From Caldilineaceae bacterium (lineage in GTDB: Bacteria; Chloroflexota; Anaerolineae; Caldilineales; Caldilineaceae): DNA of 64,000 nt. The notes under the pieces were generated by a model. The model was not told the DNA's origin. It searched no databases and was given only the letters and a program-made list of their open reading frames with translations. How positions within the stretch are numbered: the stretch's first letter is position 1; each line of letters starts with the position of its first letter. Below, in pieces: positions 18,206 through 25,161 of this stretch. The position numbers were made by a program, and so were the translations under genes. Location: NCBI GenBank assembly GCA_026645575.1, contig JAPKMW010000036.1, positions 27,908 through 91,907 on the forward strand, given 5' to 3'.

Positions 18206-18362
18206 AGCGCGGTTGTCATCTCCTCTTTGGTGAGTCGGTGAAACGAAAATGGGTTGGAACGCTGTAGCGCCTACTATACCTACTTTTTGCGCGCTTAACA
18301 GTAACCTTGTGCAGTTTTTGTGATGGGTTAGGCTGTAGTAAAGACTTATTACATTGTAAAAA

Positions 18363-18527
18363 TTACAACGAACAATTGCTGTTCGGCGGCACGCACAGAT
18401 TATCCACTGTTACGGCGCCCAGCGTTGCCGTACAGACCATTTCCTCGGCGCGCACCGCCGGACTCGCTGCCAGTACGTAGAACAGCCAGAAACCAAGCAC
18501 GCCCAGCATCTTCATCACTTGTCGCAT
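18363..18527 (-). CDS. Short secreted protein, truncated paralog of the 31629 gene
   Basis: 54 aa from the ATG at 18527, which has GGGTGGG upstream. A signal peptide (KMLGVLGFWLFYVLAASPAVRA) is followed by EEMVCTATLGAVTVDNLCVP and ends PNSNCSL at a TAA. This aligns with residues ~30-56 of the 225-aa protein at 31629 (DCVGSLSNVVVQNVIVPP then ATCTL). The beta-helix repeats that follow there are absent, and the downstream DNA is AT-rich with no recognisable remainder. Its upstream region holds copy E of the bipartite promoter motif, so it may still be expressed as a two- or three-Cys mini-protein, or it may be a decaying remnant. Confidence 0.55.
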   Translation of the reverse strand: MRQVMKMLGVLGFWLFYVLAASPAVRAEEMVCTATLGAVTVDNLCVPPNSNCSL

Positions 18528-18703
18528 CTGTGTATGCCCACCCTTTCGCAGGTAAACACTTTGAAACCTATGCATGGGTCTGCCCTGTTGTGGCATCAAT
18601 GTGTAAGTTTTATGCATCGTAGTCCGTAGCCGCCTGAGCCAGCGTCAATCGAATCCAGAGGCGGCTATCTCATGGTCTACTAATTCCGGCATTGTCTCGC
18701 TAC

Positions 18704-18736
18704 TTCACAGAACGGAGTGGTCGGTTAAAAATACAT
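18704..18736 (-). promoter_or_regulatory. Bipartite promoter-like motif, copy E
   Basis: On the minus strand ATGTATTTTT (18736-18727), 13 nt, GTTCTGTGAA (18713-18704). It lies 177 nt upstream of the short secreted protein gene at 18527 and points toward it. It matches five other copies in this region in sequence, spacing and orientation. It sits between that gene and the lamin-tail gene, which is transcribed toward it. Confidence 0.75.
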
Positions 18737-18746
18737 AAAACTTTTT

Positions 18747-19829
18747 CTAATTCGTTGCGTGGGGCGTAGGGGCAATGCCCCAGTTGGCCGGGTCATTACC
18801 ATAAGCATTGGAATCGAGGCGATGTAGCACACCTCCTTGGGTAGGCAAGGTGGGCCAGGGAGCCGTATCGGTATAGTCGATTACATCCACCTCAACATAC
18901 GGGACGAAGCCATCATTATTGGGCGTATCGGGCCGCTGGAGAATGAATTTGCTACCGGTATCGGGCAGATCATATGGATAAGGGCCAATAATTTGCTCAT
19001 CACCTGCAATCGCATTGGTTGCCCGAAAGGCTGAGGGATTGCCGGCGACAACCCAAAGCGTCGCATTGGGGAGCAAGTTCAGATTGGCTGGCAGGGCATA
19101 CTCATTGCGCCCCAGAATACGCCAAGTGTTGTCCGGGACAGCCGGATCGTATAGCGGGACAATGGCATTGGTGATATTGGTCAAGGCAATGTATTCATCT
19201 CCACTTTCAGGGCGATAGCCAAGAACACTGATCACCACTGGCCCCACTTGGGGTGCGGCGTTGGCTGCGCCCAGCGTCACCGCAGACTGGAGAAGGAATT
19301 GTTCCTGGTCGGTGCTGGTGACATAGCGGCCAAAGGAAACGCCATTGGGCGAGGCGCCAAAGCTGAAGCCATGATAGTAACCGGTTAGGCGTCCCGCTGC
19401 ATCGGCAGCAAAGAGATAGATCTCTTCACCTTCAGCGCTGAAGACAAAGCGACTGTTCAACGGAAAATCGTCCGGCTCTAAGAGCAGATAGCCGTCGGCA
19501 GGAACAATACTATTGGCCGGAATCTTGAATTTCTTCGGTTTGTCGAAGGCATCGGAAAGATACCAGCCACTCACATTGACCGGTTCACGATTGGGATTAT
19601 AGAGTTCCACCGTATCTTTTTGCGGTGGATCAGTATGGGCCAATAGTTCGCTGATCAACACCGGCAACGTGACAACTTCGGTTGTGTTATCGACAAAGAG
19701 CGCCGGCCATGCATTGGCTGTTGCGCCCTGAAAAAGACCGAAGAAGAGCACGGCCAGCAACAGAATCCCCATAGTTAACAGTGAAACGCGCGGCTTGATC
19801 AAAGCTTCGATCAAGGGATCTTTACGCAT
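18747..19829 (-). CDS. Secreted or anchored lamin-tail-domain (LTD) protein
   Basis: 360 aa. An N-terminal hydrophobic segment (LLTMGILLLAVLFFGLFQGA, about 18-37) serves as signal or anchor. A first LTD (about 50-150) is recognisable by VLISELLAHTDPPQKDTVELYNP, NVSGWYLSDAFDKP and DGYLLLEPDDFPL; a second, weaker copy (about 195-330) has PVVISVLGYRPESGDEYIALTN. Start at 19829 has AGGGAG upstream. LTD proteins in bacteria are commonly surface-exposed and co-occur with CotH, VTC and DUF4956 genes. It is the last gene of the DUF4956-VTC-LTD operon. Function is unknown beyond likely surface location. Confidence 0.85.
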   Translation of the reverse strand: MRKDPLIEALIKPRVSLLTMGILLLAVLFFGLFQGATANAWPALFVDNTTEVVTLPVLISELLAHTDPPQKDTVELYNPNREPVNVSGWYLSDAFDKPKKFKIPANSIVPADGYLLLEPDDFPLNSRFVFSAEGEEIYLFAADAAGRLTGYYHGFSFGASPNGVSFGRYVTSTDQEQFLLQSAVTLGAANAAPQVGPVVISVLGYRPESGDEYIALTNITNAIVPLYDPAVPDNTWRILGRNEYALPANLNLLPNATLWVVAGNPSAFRATNAIAGDEQIIGPYPYDLPDTGSKFILQRPDTPNNDGFVPYVEVDVIDYTDTAPWPTLPTQGGVLHRLDSNAYGNDPANWGIAPTPHATN

Positions 19830-19871
19830 ATCTCGCTCCCTTCTCAACTCGGTTCGTATGGCAAACGTCTT

Positions 19872-20684
19872 CTAGTGAAAATAGCCCATCCGCAAGATCG
19901 CCGGTTTGAACCAATTGTGCTTGATCTCCGGTCGGCCCAAGGCGATGCCGATGCAATACTTAGAAAAGCCCATCTCATATGCGCGTTGGGCGCGCAGGGC
20001 TTGGACAAAGATCGATTGAGAGGAGTAGTGCGGTTGCTTCACCTCTGCAATCACCAAGTGTGGGTGGTGCAGTAAACGACTGCGCTCGCCAAAACAAAGA
20101 TCAAAATCAATGGTCACACGTTCGGGGGTACACCGGTTAACCAGTGTCAGGCGAGTGAAGGTGTTGGTTAATTGCGGGGTTAACTGGGCCGGCGCTACTG
20201 GGATCAGCGACTGCAAAAAGGTTTGCATCGCCACTGTTAGTTGACCTGATTCTGCCGCAGAGGGCGCCTCTACTTTCAGCCGGCTCTTCACCGTGCGATC
20301 CTTATTATTTTTAAGTTTCACCTCCAGAAAGGCCAGCTTTGAATCAAGGTAGGTGCGTAAGCGCACCTTGTAGCGGTTGCGATAGCCGTTGTGGTGCTGC
20401 CGATAAAATAAGAGATCGGGCGTATCAAGATAGCAGGTATGATAATGCTGCAAACAGATGCCTTCAATGGTTAAAACGCGATAGGCATCGGCTACATTGG
20501 TCAGAAGCGCTGCTAATTGGGCGGTAGTCAGAACAAATTTGGTGTCAACCCGATCCATTAAGGCGGAATCGGCGGCCTGTAATTCCTTCAAGGTGATCGG
20601 CGCTAATTGACGCGTTGCAAGGCCAATCCGCTGATCAACCAGCGCATCACTATCGCTAGATAAAGCAATTGTCGGATAGTACAT
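19872..20684 (-). CDS. VTC-domain polyphosphate polymerase-like protein
   Basis: 270 aa. The triphosphate-tunnel pattern of the VTC catalytic domain is visible: MDRVDTKFVLTTAQLAALL near 43, CYLDTPDLLFYRQHHNGYRN, RYKVRLRTYLDSKLAFLEVK with alternating basic residues, NKDRTVKSR, then LTLVNRCTPERVTIDFDL and LVIAEVKQP near 220. In yeast Vtc4 this domain makes polyphosphate from ATP. No SPX or TM domains are attached. GAGGAG precedes the start. It sits 57 bp after the DUF4956 gene and 42 bp before LTD. The polymerase role is inferred from fold; bacterial members of this arrangement are little studied. Confidence 0.88.
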   Translation of the reverse strand: MYYPTIALSSDSDALVDQRIGLATRQLAPITLKELQAADSALMDRVDTKFVLTTAQLAALLTNVADAYRVLTIEGICLQHYHTCYLDTPDLLFYRQHHNGYRNRYKVRLRTYLDSKLAFLEVKLKNNKDRTVKSRLKVEAPSAAESGQLTVAMQTFLQSLIPVAPAQLTPQLTNTFTRLTLVNRCTPERVTIDFDLCFGERSRLLHHPHLVIAEVKQPHYSSQSIFVQALRAQRAYEMGFSKYCIGIALGRPEIKHNWFKPAILRMGYFH

Positions 20685-20741
20685 AAGATTACTCCTCGGT
20701 ACATAGGGCAGACATCGGGAGCCAGATAGCAGGTCGGTCGT

Positions 20742-21407
20742 TTAGGCGGGGTTACGAGCGGCGGTGGTCGCGCTACTGGCCAGCGTGCGATCCGCGGGTT
20801 GGAAGGTGATGGTCTTTGCTGTCGCACTTGGTTGATAAAAGACCTGCAACTCGGCGGTATCGCGCACAAAATCAAGATTGTTCACTTCGATGCGGGTCAC
20901 ATCTAACCCGGTGCGGATACGTACATCCTCGACCAGATCCTGATATTTCTCCGGTTTTACCAGATCAACCTTTTCGTAGAGCAAGGCTTGGCGCGGTTCA
21001 TAGGCGGCGCCCCAAAGCTGTTCCACCAGATAGAGCATGACTAAAACGAGCAGGTTGATCAAAACCCGATCCATCATCGTAAAACTGGTGTTGGTGAATA
21101 GGGAATTAAATAGCGCCAGTGTAATCGCAATAAAGAGATAGGTCATCTCTTTCACCGGAAGATTAATGCTGCGGATATTCATGGTGGCAAAGAGAGCCAG
21201 TAAGCCAAAGCCCATGCCACTATTTAATTCGAGAAAACGGAGCATCGAGACTACGAGATAGACTACCGCACTAAAACTTAGCAGCGTCGCCCGAAAATCT
21301 TGATTTTTCGGGTTGGAATAGCGGTAGACAAAGCGAGCGATCAAAAATGCGCTGGCGCAATTGACGGCAAATCCCGGCAGTAGCTCAAACAAACCCGTGG
21401 TAAACAT
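20742..21407 (-). CDS. DUF4956 membrane protein
   Basis: 221 aa from the ATG at 21407 (AAAGGA upstream). Four hydrophobic segments occur in the first ~120 residues (FAVNCASAFLIARFVYRY; TLLSFSAVVYLVVSMLRFLE; TYLFIAITLALFNSLF; VLINLLVLVMLYLVEQLWG), followed by a soluble C-terminal ferredoxin-like part with LVEDVRIRTGLDVTRIEVNN. The domain has no known biochemical role but is a regular neighbour of bacterial VTC-domain proteins, so it may couple polyphosphate synthesis to the membrane. It is the first gene of the operon, with motif F 187 nt upstream. Confidence 0.85.
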   Translation of the reverse strand: MFTTGLFELLPGFAVNCASAFLIARFVYRYSNPKNQDFRATLLSFSAVVYLVVSMLRFLELNSGMGFGLLALFATMNIRSINLPVKEMTYLFIAITLALFNSLFTNTSFTMMDRVLINLLVLVMLYLVEQLWGAAYEPRQALLYEKVDLVKPEKYQDLVEDVRIRTGLDVTRIEVNNLDFVRDTAELQVFYQPSATAKTITFQPADRTLASSATTAARNPA

Positions 21408-21593
21408 GGTGTTGGTTCCTTTCTGGCTGACAACAATCGGTAACAAAGCGTAGTAACCGCGCCTGTCATCAATCGCCGATGATTAACAAATTGTTATTAA
21501 ACTCTTTCATTGTTAACAGAAGCAGAGGATTACTTACTCATAACTCACATGAACCTTCAAACAAGCAAAGGTTCTCTGTTAATCTATTGTTAA

Positions 21594-21626
21594 CATACAG
21601 AACAAGCTAGGTTTCCAAAAATACAT
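21594..21626 (-). promoter_or_regulatory. Bipartite promoter-like motif, copy F
   Basis: On the minus strand ATGTATTTTT (21626-21617), 13 nt, GTTCTGTATG (21603-21594), directed at the DUF4956-VTC-LTD operon. The 443-bp divergent gap 21408-21850 is AT-rich. I see no matching copy directed at the subtilase on the plus strand, and no other gene. Confidence 0.78.
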
Positions 21627-21850
21627 ATCGCATTACATCAATTTCTTGTTAGAAAGCTGTAATGAAATATAGATCATTTTTCTTATACACTAATTGCCTT
21701 ATACCAACTAGCGCTTGATCGATACACAAGCTCATTACGCCGCATTTTGTTCTATCCGTTCTCCAATAGCATCTACTTCACAGCTTTCTGAAAACGATGG
21801 TCGTGGACAACACAGGATGCCTATAAATTTTTCAAAGAGGGAATACCGAT

Positions 21851-23512
21851 ATGTTCATGCATGTTTGCGCAGAAAATCGTGTACGACCAGTGAAGTGTAG
21901 TCATTTGCTTTTGATCCTGATTATGCTATCAGCGCTTTTACCACGACCCGTAGCAGCAACATCAACAAAACAGGCACATCCGGCGTTATTGGCGCTTGCC
22001 GCGGCCAGACCAACGCAGACAGTACGCGTGATTATCCAAAAAGCAGAGCGCCCCGATCTGGTGACAGTACACGAAAACCCGGTAGAAAATGCCATTGTAC
22101 AAGTAGCCGGAGCTATTACCAGGGATCTGTCGATGATCAATGCTTTTGTCGCCGAGGTGCCTGCTGGTGCATTGCCGGCGCTAGCGGTGCGACCAGATGT
22201 ACGCTGGATATCACTCGATGCCCCGGTGGTAAGTACGGCTACCGACGCACACCGCGTTGCCGTTCCGCGCCAAGATGACGACGAGGATGAAGATGAAGAT
22301 GAAGATGACGACGGTGGTGATAGCGGCGGCAATCAAGGTCAACCGTTGCTTAACACTTATATTCCTGTCATCCATGCGGATAAAGCCTGGCAACGGGGAT
22401 TACAAGGGCAAGGCGTTACTGTAGCAGTTGTCGATAGTGGCATCACCGATCATGATGATTTCAAAGCGGTCGGCGGCAATCTGCGCATCAAGCAATGGGT
22501 GCAATATAGCAACTCCCAAGCGTATCATCCCGATGACTACTACGGTCATGGCTCCCACATTGCTGGTGTCATTGGCGGCAATGGCACTCTCTCTGGTGGC
22601 GCTTATGTCGGCGTGGCGCCCCAGGTCAATCTGGTCAATGTCAAAATTACCAATGATTATGGCGCCGGAGCGATTTCCGATGTGGTCGCGGGGTTGCAAT
22701 GGATTTACAACAACCGGGCGACCTATAATATTCGGGTGGTTAATCTGTCGCTCAACAGCAGCGCGGCTGAACCGTATCACCTTAGTCCGCTCAACGCAGC
22801 CGTCGAGATCCTCTGGTTTAGCGGCATCGTGGTGGTGGTCTCCGCCGGTAATAATGGTACAACCAGTGGCGGCGTTCTCTATCCGCCGGCCAATGATCCC
22901 TTTGTCATCACCGTGGGCGCCACCAAAGATCAGGGTACGCTCCCGCTGAATGATGATGTTGTGGCGCCCTATTCAGCCTATGGCGTCACGCCGGAGGGCT
23001 TTGCCAAACCGGATTTGGTGGCCCCAGGGCATAATATTGTGAGCCTCATGGGGAAGCCGAATGCTGTGCTAGCGCAACAACACCCTGGCAACCGCCAAGC
23101 AGATCCGGTGCAGAGCAACTACTTCCACTTCCGCATGTCCGGCACTTCGGCCGCCGCGCCTATGGTGGCAGGGGCGGTGGCGTTGCTCTTGCAAGATGAA
23201 CCGGGGCTGACGCCGGATCAAGTCAAACACCGGTTGATGACAACGGCCAATCGGCAATGGCAGGGTTATGATGCCGCCAAAGCCGGCGCCGGGTTGTTGG
23301 ATGTTCAAGCGGCGATTAACAGTAACTCAACCGCCAGCGCTAACACAGGCGTTCCGGCCAGTCAACTGCTCTGGAGCGGACCTACGCCAGTCACCTGGAA
23401 TAGCGTTAGTTGGAATTCGGTCAGTTGGAATAGCGTAAGCTGGAATTCGGTCAGTTGGAACAGTGTGAGTTGGAACAGCGTAAGCTGGAATAGTGATTAC
23501 TGGGGGCCGTAA
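21851..23512 (+). CDS. Secreted S8 subtilase with acidic linker and WNSVS-repeat tail
   Basis: 553 aa. A signal peptide (LLLILIMLSALLPRPVAA, about 19-36) and an inhibitor-I9-like propeptide precede an acidic linker (QDDDEDEDEDEDDDGG, about 139-155). The catalytic domain has D195 (VVDSGI), H233 (GHGSHIAG) and S433 (SGTSAAAPMVAG), and ends about 500. The last ~45 residues are six WNSVS units plus a variant WNSDYWGP. AGAGGG lies 9 nt before the ATG. It is exported and probably active extracellularly; the acidic run may bind Ca2+. It lies just upstream of the sigma-factor gene and is followed by a strong terminator. Confidence 0.92.
   Translation: MFMHVCAENRVRPVKCSHLLLILIMLSALLPRPVAATSTKQAHPALLALAAARPTQTVRVIIQKAERPDLVTVHENPVENAIVQVAGAITRDLSMINAFVAEVPAGALPALAVRPDVRWISLDAPVVSTATDAHRVAVPRQDDDEDEDEDEDDDGGDSGGNQGQPLLNTYIPVIHADKAWQRGLQGQGVTVAVVDSGITDHDDFKAVGGNLRIKQWVQYSNSQAYHPDDYYGHGSHIAGVIGGNGTLSGGAYVGVAPQVNLVNVKITNDYGAGAISDVVAGLQWIYNNRATYNIRVVNLSLNSSAAEPYHLSPLNAAVEILWFSGIVVVVSAGNNGTTSGGVLYPPANDPFVITVGATKDQGTLPLNDDVVAPYSAYGVTPEGFAKPDLVAPGHNIVSLMGKPNAVLAQQHPGNRQADPVQSNYFHFRMSGTSAAAPMVAGAVALLLQDEPGLTPDQVKHRLMTTANRQWQGYDAAKAGAGLLDVQAAINSNSTASANTGVPASQLLWSGPTPVTWNSVSWNSVSWNSVSWNSVSWNSVSWNSVSWNSDYWGP
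23396..23500 (+). repeat. 15-bp tandem repeat encoding WNSVS units
   Basis: Seven tandem 15-bp units inside the subtilase 3' end; two synonymous versions alternate (TGGAATAGCGTAAGC and TGGAATTCGGTCAGT). Six encode WNSVS and the seventh WNSDY. Synonymous differences between units show selection for the peptide rather than a recent DNA slippage event. Confidence 0.9.
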
Positions 23513-23550
23513 AGGGTGCCAACGCTGTACCGATTTATTGGTGATGATTA

Positions 23551-23585
23551 CCCTTGGCACCTATCGTGCCAAGGGTTTGTTTTTT
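23551..23585 (+). terminator. Rho-independent terminator after the subtilase
   Basis: Perfect 10-bp stem CCCTTGGCAC / GTGCCAAGGG with a 5-nt loop, followed by TTTGTTTTTT. The remaining 190 bp before the sigma gene are AT-rich with no gene. Confidence 0.9.
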
Positions 23586-23773
23586 GCCATTAGTTAATTG
23601 CCTTAATTTACAATGTTATACTTTTAAAGATAGCTTTATTGAAAATTATAATGAAATGCGCTATGATAGCCGCAACTGTTGGAGCATTTATTATTGAACA
23701 TTCTCTCAACTTTGCCGCGTAATGCTCTACCCCTGATTCATGACCCGTCAGCTTTTGTAATAATAGGTATCGA

Positions 23774-24400
23774 ATGGCAAAAACGAATTTTCTCACCACT
23801 GAGGATGCGACCTTGATCCTGGCCTGTCGGCGTGGCGATAGTGAAGCGTGGACAGCGCTGGTGGCTCGTTATCAAAAATTGATCTATGCCATCCCCCGGC
23901 GCGCCGGTTTAGACGATGACCAGTGCGCCGACATTTTTCAGCAAACCTTCCAGACTCTCTTTGAACATCTGGAACGCATTGATCAACCCGAACGGGTGCG
24001 CGCCTGGTTGGTGACAACGGCAAAGCGCGCCACCGAACGCTTGCAACAGCGCAACGCTCGCTATCAGCCCTTGCCGGAAAGCAAAGAGGTGGAAGGGGAT
24101 GAAACGCCACAACAGGAATGGCTTGATCCCGATCCCTTGCCTGATGAAGTGATTACGCAGTTGGAAGAACAACATCTGGTGCGGACAGGAGTGGCAGCGC
24201 TTGAAGAACGTTGTCGCCGCCTCTTGACCATGCTCTTTTATGATCCACAGCAACTCCCCTATGCCGAAATCGCCACCCAGATCGGCATCCCTACGGGCAG
24301 CATTGGCCCTACCCGCAACCGCTGTTTGCAGAAGTTACGCAGCTTATTGCAAGATTTGGGTCTCCAATGTATTTTCTTTCTCTTTGCCTGTTCTGTGTAA
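23774..24400 (+). CDS. ECF-type RNA polymerase sigma factor
   Basis: 208 aa. Region 2 is LILACRRGDSEAWTALVARYQKLIYAIPRRAG with DDDQCADIFQQTFQTLFEHLERI and RVRAWLVTTAKR; region 4 is CRRLLTMLFYDPQQLPYAEIATQIGIPTGSIGPTRNRCLQKLRSLL. No region 3 is present. There is no strong Shine-Dalgarno site. The final codons (QCIFFLFACSV) overlap motif copy A, so the promoter of the next gene lies inside this gene. Followed by a zinc-finger protein and a TPR-CHAT protein. By position it is the best candidate to read the six bipartite motifs; that link is inferred. Confidence 0.93.
   Translation: MAKTNFLTTEDATLILACRRGDSEAWTALVARYQKLIYAIPRRAGLDDDQCADIFQQTFQTLFEHLERIDQPERVRAWLVTTAKRATERLQQRNARYQPLPESKEVEGDETPQQEWLDPDPLPDEVITQLEEQHLVRTGVAALEERCRRLLTMLFYDPQQLPYAEIATQIGIPTGSIGPTRNRCLQKLRSLLQDLGLQCIFFLFACSV
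24367..24399 (+). promoter_or_regulatory. Bipartite promoter-like motif, copy A
   Basis: ATGTATTTTC (24367-24376), 13 nt, GTTCTGTGTA (24390-24399). It lies within the last codons of the sigma-factor gene and 145 nt upstream of the zinc-finger gene, so it would drive the zinc-finger and TPR-CHAT genes separately from the sigma factor. Confidence 0.75.
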
Positions 24401-24543
24401 CTAAACGTAGTAGTAACGTACCGTAATCGTTTAAGTACTGCCCGCCACAAATCAACATGAATGGCGAATCGTTGCAATCCATCCCGTTTGGATTGTTTTC
24501 GACTGCCGTAGTGCTTACTCTCTACCAAATTTGGAGCTACCCG

Positions 24544-25158
24544 GTGAACTTTCGTCCCAGCCATATTCCCTTTGATCGCCTGGTTGATTGGGTGGAAGCG
24601 CGCCTCACAACCGAGGAACGCAACCAATTGCAACGCCACCTGACGGATTGCGCCCATTGTCGTCAGGAATTAACGCAAGTTGAGCGCCTCTTTGGCCTGA
24701 TGCAGAGCGACACCAGCGTTGATCCGCCGCCGGCTGTGGTCAACCGCGCCTTACGCATCTTCCGCCCCCATCAGGCGCCGGCCACGCCACCGCTTTTGCA
24801 GCGGATTGTCGCCGCGTTGCAATTTGACACCTTGCAACTTTCCCCAGCGGTCGGGTTGCGTTCTGGCGCCGAAGCGCCGCGCCAACTACTCTATAGTGCC
24901 GGTGATTATGACCTGGATCTTCGGTTGACACCGACAGAACAGGCCGCACAGTGGGCAATTGCCGGCCAGGTGTTGGGTAATGATCTTGCGCTGACCGGCG
25001 GCCAGATTGTTTTACAAGGTGTACAGCAACAAGTCACCACCCCGCTTTCTACACTTGGCGAGTTCGTATTGCTCTCCATTGCACCTGGCGACTATAGCTT
25101 AATCGTCCAGATGAGCGATGCTGAAATTACCGTTGAGACGTTGAAGGTGGGACCATAG
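24544..25158 (+). CDS. zf-HC2-type zinc-finger protein, anti-sigma-like
   Basis: 204 aa from a GTG with GGAG 8 nt upstream; an ATG 29 codons earlier is in frame but poorly supported and overlaps the motif A leader. The N-terminus (IPFDRLVDWVEARLTTEERN then HLTDCAHCRQEL) has the HxxxCxxC zinc-binding motif of zinc-binding anti-sigma domains. There is no TM segment. The C-terminal ~100 residues (YDLDLRLTPTEQ...GDYSLIVQMSDAEITVE) look like a beta-sandwich. It probably binds the adjacent sigma factor as a soluble anti-sigma or co-regulator, perhaps connecting it with the CHAT protein 3 bp downstream. Confidence 0.8.
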   Translation: MNFRPSHIPFDRLVDWVEARLTTEERNQLQRHLTDCAHCRQELTQVERLFGLMQSDTSVDPPPAVVNRALRIFRPHQAPATPPLLQRIVAALQFDTLQLSPAVGLRSGAEAPRQLLYSAGDYDLDLRLTPTEQAAQWAIAGQVLGNDLALTGGQIVLQGVQQQVTTPLSTLGEFVLLSIAPGDYSLIVQMSDAEITVETLKVGP

Positions 25159-25161
25159 TCA

